Source: Bryobacter sp. CoA8 C33 | GTDB taxonomy: Bacteria > Acidobacteriota > Terriglobia > Bryobacterales > Bryobacteraceae | Direction: 5' to 3' | Assembly: GCA_019931185.1 (NCBI GenBank) | Contig: JAINDK010000023.1 | Span: forward strand, 62,001-126,000 | Length of the DNA stretch: 64,000 nucleotides | Part shown: positions 10,356 through 18,312 of the stretch, piece after piece | How the letters are laid out: every line of letters starts with the position of its first letter | Position numbering within the stretch: the first letter of the stretch is position 1 | Made by a program: the position numbers and the translations under genes | The notes under the pieces: model-generated | The model's input: only the letters and a program-made list of their open reading frames with translations | Told to the model about the DNA's origin: nothing | The model's database searches: none

Positions 10356-12174
10356 GGATCATCCGGTTGCGGTAGACAGTTTGCGGCGGGGGCGATTCCG
10401 CTACTTTCCGGTTGCTCCGGGGCGGATGGAGTTTGCCATGGAGGTGCGCCGGACTATGCTGCGGGAGCGGCCGGCCCTGGTGGCTATCGAGTTGCCCGCT
10501 TTCTTTGGGGGATGTTTGCCCGAAGCGGCGCGGCGTTTTCCCGAAATCAGCGCGCTCGTGTATCCCGACCGCCTCGAGGATGGGCAGGCTTTGATCTACT
10601 GCCTGCTTGAGCCTTGCGATGCTTTTGTGGAAGCCTACCGGACCGCGCATGAGATCGGGGCGGAGGTGATGTTGATCGACCCGGCGGTGGGGGAGCGCCC
10701 GCACTTGCCCGATGATTATCCCGACAGCTTCGCGGTGCAGCGAATCGGGCTTGCTGCTTATGTGGAGCGCTACCGGCTGTTTCCACAGCAACGCAATGAT
10801 GAGGTGCAGGATTTTGCCGCGGGTCTGGCCTGGAAGCTGCAAGGGGCGGCCCCGGACAAGGAAGTTCTTGTCGTGGTATCGCTGAATCTGCTGGATCCCT
10901 TGCTCGACGCCATGGAAACGCCGCAGGATCCGCCCAGACGGACAACGCTGGCGGAATCGGTGGAATTGGTCAATGTGCATCCGGAAAGTCTGGGTGAAGT
11001 GCTGACGGAGTATCCGGCGCTGCAGCAACGCTACGAATACTGGCGCAAGCAAATGTCGGATGTGCGCTTGGTGGACCGCCCGGCGGCGCAGTACGATACG
11101 TTGCGCCGGGCAGAGGTCGACTATGAGACGAATACGGGCGACAAGATCATGCCCTACCAGCGCAAGATGCTGGCCAAGTTTACGCGCAACCTCGCGCATG
11201 TGAGCGGATATCTGACGTCGACACTATACGAATTGACGTTAGCGGCGCAGTCGATTGTCGATGACAACTATGCCTGGGAGGTTTGGCAGGCGGGAAGCAG
11301 CTATGGATTTCAGGATGAGGAGGCAAAGATCGAGACGCTGCGGCTGAGCGGGGAGGAAGTTTTCTTTCAGACTCGCAAGCTCAAGTTGCGCCGGCGTCTG
11401 CCGCGGCCGAAGCAACGCATGAAGCCACGCTCTCTCAAAGAGCGGCCGCGGGAAGACAAGCCGGGAGAATGGGCGCGCGAACTGAATGGGAATGCGATTT
11501 GCTCCTATCCGCCCGAGGATATGGTGATTGAGGACTTCGGACGTTTTCTCAAGCGCAAGGCGCATTCGCTGCTGACCGGGGAGCACACGCGAACCGAGCC
11601 GTTTCAGACTTCGCTGCTGGACGGCATCGACATGCGGGAAACCCTGCGCAACTGGCACGAGCGGAAGATCTACGTCAAGCGGCTTGAGCGGTCCGCGGGT
11701 GATGTGACGAGTCTGGTTGTTGTCTTTGATGAGGACCGGGATGACCGCTACCGTTACCTGACGACGTGGCTGGGAGAGCACCAGAACGAGTCGGATATGG
11801 CTTTTTATTCGACCGAGCCATTCGCGAAACTGGTGGGCCCGGGGATTGGAAGAGCGGAGTACGGCGGCTACCTGATGACGCTGCCCTCGCGGCGGCTTTG
11901 GGATGTTTGGCGGGATCCGGATTATGATTTCGCCGAGACGAAGGCGGAGCGGTTATTGATGGCGGCGCTCGACTACTCGACGGCGCGCTACGTTGTCTAC
12001 GTCGGGCCAAGGCCGCCGCGGAGCATTTTTCATTCCATCGCGGCGCAACTGCGGCGGCAGATTGTCTTCATTCCCATCGGGCAACTATCGCTGGCGCGGC
12101 TAAAGAAGCTGCGTGTCGTGCATGTCCTGGACGGCTATGAGCGGCGGGCCGTGGCCAAGGACTTTATCTGGTGA
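10339..12174 (+). CDS. Uncharacterised protein coupled to a MoxR-like ATPase (weak TraB/DUF5682-like N-terminus)
   Basis: A 611-aa soluble protein with no signal peptide or membrane segment. I do not recognise a firm family. The first 60 residues, with EFAMEVRRTMLRERPALVAIELP, have the pattern of DUF5682/TraB/ChaN-like proteins, in which an N-terminal strand ends in an acidic metal-site motif; DUF5682 proteins are also encoded beside MoxR-type ATPases. The middle (about residues 365-390) is a basic stretch rich in Arg and Lys. The last 130 residues form an alpha/beta segment with ARYVVYVGPRPP. It overlaps the ATPase by 17 bases. The gene pair suggests an ATPase/client or ATPase/effector unit; the function is unknown. 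Confidence 0.75.
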   Translation: MPEANEDHPVAVDSLRRGRFRYFPVAPGRMEFAMEVRRTMLRERPALVAIELPAFFGGCLPEAARRFPEISALVYPDRLEDGQALIYCLLEPCDAFVEAYRTAHEIGAEVMLIDPAVGERPHLPDDYPDSFAVQRIGLAAYVERYRLFPQQRNDEVQDFAAGLAWKLQGAAPDKEVLVVVSLNLLDPLLDAMETPQDPPRRTTLAESVELVNVHPESLGEVLTEYPALQQRYEYWRKQMSDVRLVDRPAAQYDTLRRAEVDYETNTGDKIMPYQRKMLAKFTRNLAHVSGYLTSTLYELTLAAQSIVDDNYAWEVWQAGSSYGFQDEEAKIETLRLSGEEVFFQTRKLKLRRRLPRPKQRMKPRSLKERPREDKPGEWARELNGNAICSYPPEDMVIEDFGRFLKRKAHSLLTGEHTRTEPFQTSLLDGIDMRETLRNWHERKIYVKRLERSAGDVTSLVVVFDEDRDDRYRYLTTWLGEHQNESDMAFYSTEPFAKLVGPGIGRAEYGGYLMTLPSRRLWDVWRDPDYDFAETKAERLLMAALDYSTARYVVYVGPRPPRSIFHSIAAQLRRQIVFIPIGQLSLARLKKLRVVHVLDGYERRAVAKDFIW

Positions 12175-12637
12175 GGCAGCCCTCTTCAAAGATGCAGATT
12201 TCGCTAAGGTTGGGCTACGGCTGTCTATGTTGAGGTAGACTTTTCAGGGAAATGCGCAGCACTCATTCCAGCACTATTTGATTGCAGCCTGAGCGAGGAG
12301 AGGACTAGTGCTGCCTGTTCTGTTGCTTGCCTGCTGGAGCCTTGGTGAGTGTGTGGCGCTGTTGCGGTGGGATTTGGCAAACAACGGGCTTTACGAAGAA
12401 TTGCGATGCAACGATTTGCTGCAATTCGAGCGGAAGCCGGCCGGGGAAGATCTCAATCTGACGGCGAGCTACGGCTACCTATGATTGTGTCAAGTGGTTT
12501 TGCGAAGATTCTCGCGGAGCGCTTGTGAGGCCGTAGGCGAACAGAGCGTGGCTTGGCGATATCGGGAGAACAGCACGAGCTTCGGACCGGGTCAAGGCCC
12601 CGCGGGGTGAGCGGCGAGGATGCTGTGGGTGGGCGGT
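12175..12637. other. Gene-poor interval next to a decayed IS110 element
   Basis: About 460 bases without a convincing conserved gene, between the 611-aa protein and the transposase relic. The only candidate is a 58-codon reading frame at 12308-12484. No tRNA, terminator or clear repeat was seen. The position beside a truncated insertion sequence suggests that it is debris from an insertion or deletion. Confidence 0.5.
12308..12484 (+). CDS. Possible short protein or gene remnant
   Basis: A 58-aa reading frame starting at GTG, preceded by a purine-rich GGAGAGG that could be a ribosome-binding site. It begins LPVLLLAC, which resembles a very short lipoprotein signal with a lipobox Cys, and continues into a charged stretch ending ASYGYL. 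It has no recognised family. It may be a genuine small lipoprotein, or the surviving start or end of a gene broken when the neighbouring insertion sequence moved in. Confidence is low because a frame of this size is common by chance in GC-rich DNA. Confidence 0.25.
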   Translation: MLPVLLLACWSLGECVALLRWDLANNGLYEELRCNDLLQFERKPAGEDLNLTASYGYL

Positions 12638-13301
12638 TTACTTCTTCGGAACGCGTTTGTGTTGTTGGACTCTTGCGGGAAGATCTTCGAGGCCGCGGGC
12701 GGGGAGCATGGCGAGTTCGCCTGGCGGCAAGAGGAGATTGGGCGGCAGGTTCTCGCGTTCATAGAGTGCTGCGAGGGCGGAAACCGCTTTGGAGCGCAAG
12801 CCAGAGCCTAAGGGGCGGGGCGTTGGGAGCCTTTGGTGTAACCGCCTTTACGCTTTTCTCCCATGACCTGGATGCGGAGGCGGCTGAACTTGGCCGCGAG
12901 AGTGGAGGGCATGGCGTAGTGGTAGCATTCGCTGTTGCTGAGCATGTGCCAGGCGATGACGACAAGCTTGTGGGCGAGGGCGACGATGGCGGGGTTGCGG
13001 GAGGCGGTTTGAGCGGCTTCGACCATCATCAAGCGGGCGTGGCTGGAGCCTTGTTTGGTGATGCGGCCGTGATGGGACTTAGAGCCGGACTGGTAAGTTG
13101 AGGGAGTGAGTCCAAGATAGAAGGCGGCGTATTTGGGGGAGGGAAAGCGCGTGGTGTCGCCGAGGGCGGCGAGGAGGGATTCGGCGACGGTGAAGTCGAT
13201 GCTGGGGAGGGTCATCAGCAACTGGACGCGCGGGTCGTGCCAGGCATGGTTGGCCATGGCCTGGGTGATGGGGGCGATTGCGGCTTCGATGGCAAATCAG
13301 A
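12638..13301 (-). pseudogene. IS110-family transposase relic (5'-truncated, probably frameshifted)
   Basis: The frame 12808-13301 encodes the C-terminal Transposase_20 region of an IS110/IS116/IS902 transposase: LMTLPSIDFTVAESLLAALGD, then FYLGLTP, a KSHHGRITKQGSSHARLM stretch and ALAHKLVVIAWHML. The N-terminal DEDD nuclease domain is absent; an in-frame stop and unrelated sequence precede the conserved part, so the 5' half was lost. The frame ends at a TAG at 12808, but the next frame continues at once as a plausible C-terminal tail (SGLRSKAVSALAALYE through VQQHKRVPKK) to a TAA at 12638. That suggests a single-base frameshift near 12815. The transposase-domain call is firm; the frameshifted tail is inference. 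Confidence 0.7.
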
Positions 13302-13553
13302 GTAGCGAAATCAGGGGTCGGCTTTGCGCTGGCCTCGCTCCAGGGGCAGGCCGGTGCTAAAGCCTTGATCCCGCCGGGGTTGCACGGATGCTTGTACGAT
13401 TCCGGCAAAAGATCCCGTAGTACCGGCAAGGAGCGGGATTGGGAAGCCTGCTCCCCGAAGGCCGCACAAAATCGGATACGATTTCGTGGGAGCCAAGGAG
13501 CAAGGAAGATGTCGAGCAGCAAGCAGAGTTGGTGAGCGGGATCCGGCAGATGG
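13302..13553. other. Non-coding interval between IS110 relic and glycosyltransferase
   Basis: About 250 bases with no supported gene. It lies where the missing N-terminal half of the IS110 transposase should be, but no frame matches that domain. No terminal inverted repeats were evident, as expected for IS110 elements, which often lack them. It may be the junction left by a deletion. Confidence 0.4.
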
Positions 13554-14291
13554 CTAGTGGAAGAAGATACGGTACAGGTCGAGAAAGGCTTTGAGAAAGT
13601 CGTAGGGCTTGACTTTGGAGCCATCGACATCGCGCCAGTAGGGCAGCGAGAACTCATAGATGGCCTCGGTGGCGGCGGGGGCCGTTCCCGGAGGGAGTTG
13701 CTGGAAGCGATGGATGATTTCTACATCGAAGATCCAGCGCGAGACGAACGGGGTGGCAAAAAGGGTCCGCAGGTAAGGGGTACGGCGGAAGATCTTGGCG
13801 CCGCATTGGGTGTCGTAGATCGGCAGATGGAGCAGGACGGAGACTATGGTGGCAAAGACACGGCCGAGGTAGTGGCGCTCGGGTTTACGAAAGATCTCGC
13901 GGCCGAGGAGTTTGACGCGGGCGCCAAAGATCATGACGAAGCGGGAGTTTTGCTCGAGTACGCTGAGCATGTCGATCGCGGTGGAGAGGGGCGTGGCGAG
14001 GTCGGCGTCCCAGAAGCCGATCGCCTCCACATCGAGGTGATCGATAGCATGGAGCATGCCCTGGCGTACGACCCCGGCCTTGCCCTGATTGACCTGGTTG
14101 TCGAGGACGGTGGCCTGGGTTGGGATTAAGGCGGCAAGGCGCTCGAGTACTTCAGCGGTGCCGTCGCGGCTGCCATCATTGGCGAAAATGAAGTGGATGT
14201 TGGAATGCTTTCGCGCAAATTTGACAAAGACCTCGGGCCGCAACCTCTCGGCCTCGTTGTAGCAGGGAATAACGAGAGCGCAGGAAATCAA
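13554..14291 (-). CDS. Glycosyltransferase family 2 (polyprenyl-phosphate hexose synthase-like)
   Basis: A 245-aa GT2 enzyme. The GT-A fold signatures are VIPCYNEAERL at the N-terminus, NDGSRDGTAEVL, the DXD-type WDADLATP and TQCGAKIFRR. The TQCG motif and overall length resemble dolichyl-phosphate glucosyltransferase (Alg5) and bacterial polyprenyl-phosphate sugar transferases, which load a sugar onto a lipid carrier at the inner membrane face. There are no C-terminal membrane helices. The start is TTG at 14291 in the tetranucleotide TTGA, overlapping the upstream acetyltransferase stop by 4 bases, with AAGGAA just upstream. It is the last gene of the leftward heme operon. Acceptor and donor are unknown. 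Confidence 0.85.
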   Translation of the reverse strand: MISCALVIPCYNEAERLRPEVFVKFARKHSNIHFIFANDGSRDGTAEVLERLAALIPTQATVLDNQVNQGKAGVVRQGMLHAIDHLDVEAIGFWDADLATPLSTAIDMLSVLEQNSRFVMIFGARVKLLGREIFRKPERHYLGRVFATIVSVLLHLPIYDTQCGAKIFRRTPYLRTLFATPFVSRWIFDVEIIHRFQQLPPGTAPAATEAIYEFSLPYWRDVDGSKVKPYDFLKAFLDLYRIFFH

Positions 14292-14752
14292 GTAAGTGTT
14301 CCTTCAAACATCAGGTAATGGCTCTGTTCCATGCCGAGGCGGCGATAGGCTTGCTGGGCGGTAAGGTTGGTGTTTTCGACGTAAAGGCGAAAGCCGCAGC
14401 AATTTGACGAGGCGGCCAGGGACCGGACGCCCTCGTACAGGCTGCGATAGACGCCTTGGCCGCGCCACTCAGGAAGTACATAAACACTCTGGATCCACCA
14501 GAATACCTTGTTGCGCCAGTCACTCCACTCAAATGTGATCATGAGTCCACCCACGGGACTGCCGTCGATTTCGGCGACAACATAGAAGCCGAAATGGGGT
14601 TGGTTGAAGAGTCCCTGGACGCCGGCGTTGATCAGGCTGGAATCGAGACTAAGCTGTTCGGTCTCCCAGGCCATGGCCACGTTGAAAGCGGCAATGGCGG
14701 AGATGTCGCGCGGTTCAGCGCGACGGATGAGGATGCTGTTGGAGGATGGCAT
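14288..14752 (-). CDS. GNAT-family N-acetyltransferase
   Basis: A 154-aa GNAT enzyme that transfers an acetyl group from acetyl-CoA. It contains VAEIDGSPVGGLMI (strand 4), VYVLPEWRGQGVYRSL (the CoA pyrophosphate loop, Q/R-x-x-G-x-G/A type) and ENTNLTAQQAYRRLGM, the usual C-terminal signature. I chose the ATG at 14752 (MPSSNSILIRRAEPRDI); the longer open frame upstream runs antisense-like through cobA-hemD and lacks homology. It overlaps the end of the cobA-hemD gene by 38 bases and the next gene by 4. The substrate is unknown; it is carried in a tetrapyrrole operon with no obvious biochemical link. Confidence 0.85.
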   Translation of the reverse strand: MPSSNSILIRRAEPRDISAIAAFNVAMAWETEQLSLDSSLINAGVQGLFNQPHFGFYVVAEIDGSPVGGLMITFEWSDWRNKVFWWIQSVYVLPEWRGQGVYRSLYEGVRSLAASSNCCGFRLYVENTNLTAQQAYRRLGMEQSHYLMFEGTLT

Positions 14753-16163
14753 CGATGATTCCCGTGGTGGTGTGAGGTTTCGCTTCGACGGAAGGCTGGA
14801 CGCCATGCAGCAGAAGAGTTTGTGTTGTGATCGGGCCGATCGAGGCGATGCGATAACGGTGAATCGCCTCGGGCGGATTGAGGGCCAGAAAGTTCTTGAC
14901 GGTGGAAGAACTGGTGAAGGTGATCCAATCGGCTTCCGGTGCGGGGCCGGAATCCGGCACGACCGTGCGGTAAGCTTCGGCGATTTCAACGACGGCGCCC
15001 TGCGCGAGCAGGGCCTGAGGGACTGTGTCGCGGGCGGAGGCGGCGCGAGGGATGAGAACGCGTTTACCGGCTAGCGGGAAGCCGGCCAGCGCCGAGAGGA
15101 GACTTTCGGCGACATACTCGGCGGGAAGCACATCGACCTTGAGGTGCATGTCTTCGATCGCCCGGCGCGTGGCGGGGCCGATGGCGCAGATCCGGGCGCG
15201 GAGCGCACGCAGGTCACGAGGGGACTGGCGCAGGCGGGTGGCAAAGGACTCAACGGCATTGACGCTGGTAAAGATGAGCCAATCAAAGGACTCGAGCTTG
15301 GCGATGGCCTGATCGAGGGACTGCCAGGAGGAGGGGGGAGCGATGGCAATGGTTGGGTACTCGAGCACTTGAGCGCCCAAGGCTGTAAGTTGGTCGGCCA
15401 TGTCGCGAGACGCTTTCAGCGCCCGCGTAACGGCAATGCGGACGCCGTGCAGAGGAAGGCGCTCATGCCAGTTGAGCCTGGCGCCGAGTTGCGCGACTGG
15501 GCCAATGATGATCATGGCGGGGGCGAGGATCTTCTTGGCGGCGAGGGAGGAAATCGTGCCGACGACGGTATGTTGCTCCGGGCGTGTCGCCCAGGTGACA
15601 GCCGCGGCTGGAGTATCGGCGGGGCGGCCGGAGGCAATGAGCGCGGCGGCCAGTTCCGGATAGTGGAAAGCGCCCATGAAGATCGCGAGTGTATCGACGC
15701 GAGCCACTTTGGACCAATCGATTGAGTCCGGATGATGGCCGGTGAGGAAGGCGACGCAACTGGAATAGTCGCGGTGGGTGAGTGGGATGCCAGCATAGGC
15801 GGCGGCGCCGATTGCCGAGGAGATTCCCGGCACGACTTCAAAAGGAATACCGGCGGCGGCGAGAGCTTCGCATTCCTCGCCCCCACGGCCGAAAAGATAA
15901 GGGTCGCCGCCCTTCAGCCGGACGATGCGCCGCTGTGAGTGGGCGAGATCGATCATCAGAGAGACGATGTCTTCCTGGGGAACGGAGTGATTGTCGCGAA
16001 CCTTGCCGACATAGATTTTTTCGGCCCGGGTGGCGAGGCGAAGTGCCTCGGGGCTGGCGAGATGGTCATAGAGAACGACGTCGGCGGACTCGAGGAGAGC
16101 CTTGGCTTTAAGGGTGAGCAGGTTGGGGTCGCCGGGGCCGCTGCCGACAAGATAGACCTTCAC
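14715..16163 (-). CDS. cobA-hemD: Fused uroporphyrinogen-III C-methyltransferase / uroporphyrinogen-III synthase
   Basis: A 482-aa bifunctional enzyme. Residues about 1-240 are an SAM-dependent uroporphyrinogen-III methyltransferase (VGSGPGDPNLLTLKA, RLKGGDPYLFGRGGEE, GIPLTHRDYSS and the PAMIIIGPVA end). Residues about 245-480 are uroporphyrinogen-III synthase (ITRALKASRDMADQLTALGA-type opening, FTSVNAVESF, FTSSSTVKNF). It closes hydroxymethylbilane to uroporphyrinogen III and methylates it to precorrin-2, the precursor of siroheme and cobalamin. It follows hemC with a 4-base overlap. The same operon lacks the oxidase/ferrochelatase needed to finish siroheme. The fused arrangement is known from several phyla. 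Confidence 0.93.
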   Translation of the reverse strand: MKVYLVGSGPGDPNLLTLKAKALLESADVVLYDHLASPEALRLATRAEKIYVGKVRDNHSVPQEDIVSLMIDLAHSQRRIVRLKGGDPYLFGRGGEECEALAAAGIPFEVVPGISSAIGAAAYAGIPLTHRDYSSCVAFLTGHHPDSIDWSKVARVDTLAIFMGAFHYPELAAALIASGRPADTPAAAVTWATRPEQHTVVGTISSLAAKKILAPAMIIIGPVAQLGARLNWHERLPLHGVRIAVTRALKASRDMADQLTALGAQVLEYPTIAIAPPSSWQSLDQAIAKLESFDWLIFTSVNAVESFATRLRQSPRDLRALRARICAIGPATRRAIEDMHLKVDVLPAEYVAESLLSALAGFPLAGKRVLIPRAASARDTVPQALLAQGAVVEIAEAYRTVVPDSGPAPEADWITFTSSSTVKNFLALNPPEAIHRYRIASIGPITTQTLLLHGVQPSVEAKPHTTTGIIDAILQQHPHPSR

Positions 16164-17041
16164 CCGAGGACCTCGTGGGCCCCCTGGGAGCGGAGGCCGT
16201 CGGCGACTTCACGGCCGAGTGAAACCGGATCAGCCCCAGCGGCTGAGAAGCGAATGACGCGCTGACCGTTGGGGGAGGCAACAACGGCCTCAAGATGAAG
16301 CGAAGATGCTTCTTGACGGGCGAATGCGCCGAGGGGGATCTGGCAGCCGCCACCGAATTCGCGCAGGCAGGCGCGTTCGGCTTCGACGGCGCGCAGAGTT
16401 GGTGTGTGTGTAAGCAAGCTGGCGCGGTGGTCGCCGAGGCGCGCCTCAATTGCCAGAGCGCCCTGGCCGACGGCTGGGCAGAGGCGGTGCGCCGGGAAGC
16501 GCTCCGTGATGCGATTTGCCCAGCCGAGCCGGCGGAGGCCGGCGCAGGCGAGCACGATCGCCTGGTATTGGCCTTGGTCGAGCTTACGCAGCCGGGTGTC
16601 GAGGTTACCGCGAATGGACTGTATGTCGAGATCAGGCCGAAGGGCTTTCAACTGCGCCTGCCGGCGAAGGGCGCTGGTGCCAACGACGGCGCCAGCCGGC
16701 AAATCCTCGAGAGTATGGCCGATGATGGCGTCGAATGGATCCTCCCGCTCGGGAACTGCCACGAGTTCCAGCCCCTCTGGCAACTGAGTCGGTACATCCT
16801 TGAGGCTGTGCACGGCAATGTCGATGCGGCCCTCGAGCAGGGCGTCTTCCAGTTCCTTGGTGAATAAACCCTTTGTCGAGCTCTGGGCGCCGAGACGGGC
16901 CAGCGGGACATCAGTGATCTTGTCACCGGTCGTATGAATGACTTCGATGCGCGATTCGAGTCCACGCGCCTTGAGCAGGGCCTGGACGTGATTGGCCTGC
17001 CAGAGGGCGAGCAAGGAACCGCGGGAGCCAATGGTGATCAT
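16160..17041 (-). CDS. hemC: Porphobilinogen deaminase (hydroxymethylbilane synthase)
   Basis: A 293-aa enzyme that polymerises four porphobilinogens into hydroxymethylbilane. It opens with GSRGSLLALWQANHV and contains EDALLEGRIDIAVHSLKDVPT, with the catalytic aspartate (DIAVHSLKD). It also has FGGGCQIPLGAFA, whose cysteine (C-x-I/V-P) holds the dipyrromethane cofactor. Length is slightly below the typical 305-320. The start ATG overlaps the hemA stop in ATGA, and the 3' end overlaps cobA-hemD by 4 bases, so the operon is tightly coupled. Confidence 0.95.
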   Translation of the reverse strand: MITIGSRGSLLALWQANHVQALLKARGLESRIEVIHTTGDKITDVPLARLGAQSSTKGLFTKELEDALLEGRIDIAVHSLKDVPTQLPEGLELVAVPEREDPFDAIIGHTLEDLPAGAVVGTSALRRQAQLKALRPDLDIQSIRGNLDTRLRKLDQGQYQAIVLACAGLRRLGWANRITERFPAHRLCPAVGQGALAIEARLGDHRASLLTHTPTLRAVEAERACLREFGGGCQIPLGAFARQEASSLHLEAVVASPNGQRVIRFSAAGADPVSLGREVADGLRSQGAHEVLG

Positions 17042-18312
17042 TTGTCTTTCTCCAGACGGAAGATTCGGCGAATGGCGCCCACCGTGGGGCCGGGGTCTCC
17101 TTCGGCGCCGGTGCGGCGCAACTCAGCGATGGCTCCATGGGCGATCTTATTGATAATGGCGCGCGTGAGGGCGTCCATGGCTTCTTCCTGGGCCGGGTTG
17201 AGGGGGCCAAGGCGAGAACGGTGGCGTTCCATCTCGGCGGCGCGGATTTCTTCGAGCCGGCCCTGGAGGCTGACGATTGCTGGGGAAACCTCGCGTTCGC
17301 GGAGGCGGCTCTCGACCCACTGAATTTCCTCCTCAATGATGCGCGATGCCTTTTCGGCCGCCTCGGCGCGCCCGCGGAGGTTTCTTTCGACTACTTTCTG
17401 CAGGTCATCAATATCGTAGAGAAAGACATTGTCGATTTCGTTTACGGCAGGCTCGACATTTCGCGGCACGGCGATGTCGACGATGAAGACGGGCTTGTTG
17501 CGGCGAGCTTTCATGACGGTACGCATGTCTTCGCGGGTCAGGATGGGTTCGCGGGCGCCGGTGGAAGTGATGATGATGTCGACGCTGGGCAGAGTCTGTC
17601 TGAAGGTGGAGTAATCGATCATCCAGCCCTCGAAGAGGCGCGCCAACTCGACGGCACGGTCGTAGGTTCGGTTGGTAACGTAGATTTGGCGGGCGCCGGT
17701 GTTGCGCAGGTGGCGGGCGGCGAGTTCGCTCATCTTGCCCGCGCCGATTAGCATGACTTTCGAGCCGGCGAGGTTGCCAAAGATCTCACGGGCGAGTTCG
17801 ACGGCAGCGTAGCTGACGCTGACCGCGCTTTCGCCGATTTCCGTCTCCGAGCGGACCCGTTTGGCGACATGGAAGGCGCGCGTGACGAGGTGCTCGAGGT
17901 GGCTGTTGATGGTGCCCATCTCTTTTGCCAGCGAGTAGGCGTCCTTCAGTTGGCCGAGGATCTGCGGTTCCCCGACGACCATGGAGTCCAGGCTGGAGGC
18001 GACGCGGAAGAGGTGGCGCACCGCGTCGCGGCCCTCTAATTTGTAGAGATAAGGATCGAGGGCGGATAGAGACAAGCTGGATTGCTTTTCCAGAAAGCAG
18101 GAAAGAGCCTCGTTGAGATTGGCTGAATCCTCGAGGGTAAGGGCGAGTTCGACCCGGTTGCAAGTGGACAGAATCAAGCCCTCCCGGACGCCGGTGTGGA
18201 GTGTGAGCTCGGTGAGGGCGGCTGGGAGAGAGGGGGCGGGGAGGGCAAGTTTTTCGCGCACCTCAACGGGGGCCGTGCGATGGCTGAGTCCACAGATAGC
18301 AATGCGCGTCAT
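17038..18312 (-). CDS. hemA: Glutamyl-tRNA reductase
   Basis: A 424-aa NADPH-dependent enzyme that reduces glutamyl-tRNA(Glu) to glutamate-1-semialdehyde, the first step of C5 tetrapyrrole synthesis. The catalytic cysteine lies in LSTCNRVELAL, the substrate domain includes GEPQILGQLKDAYSLA, the NADPH fold begins VMLIGAGKMSELAARHL, and the C-terminal dimerisation helices are rich in Arg and Glu. I chose the ATG at 18312 (MTRIAICGLSHRTAPVEVRE), where the family begins; the frame upstream lies inside the hemX-like gene. It has 4-base overlaps on both sides. hemB and hemL are not in the window. Confidence 0.95.
   Translation of the reverse strand: MTRIAICGLSHRTAPVEVREKLALPAPSLPAALTELTLHTGVREGLILSTCNRVELALTLEDSANLNEALSCFLEKQSSLSLSALDPYLYKLEGRDAVRHLFRVASSLDSMVVGEPQILGQLKDAYSLAKEMGTINSHLEHLVTRAFHVAKRVRSETEIGESAVSVSYAAVELAREIFGNLAGSKVMLIGAGKMSELAARHLRNTGARQIYVTNRTYDRAVELARLFEGWMIDYSTFRQTLPSVDIIITSTGAREPILTREDMRTVMKARRNKPVFIVDIAVPRNVEPAVNEIDNVFLYDIDDLQKVVERNLRGRAEAAEKASRIIEEEIQWVESRLREREVSPAIVSLQGRLEEIRAAEMERHRSRLGPLNPAQEEAMDALTRAIINKIAHGAIAELRRTGAEGDPGPTVGAIRRIFRLEKDK

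Noticed and set aside
12553-13101. A plus-strand frame over the IS110 region
   Set aside because: It is opposite a recognisable transposase domain and its translation has the Gly/Ala-rich, low-complexity look of an antisense frame.
12175-13553. A tRNA gene or integrative-element attachment site beside the IS110 relic
   Set aside because: No tRNA-like arms, T-loop consensus or flanking direct repeats could be found by eye.
14753-14989. Longer N-terminus for the GNAT protein
   Set aside because: It lies inside cobA-hemD in another frame and is Ser/Arg/Pro-rich without homology.
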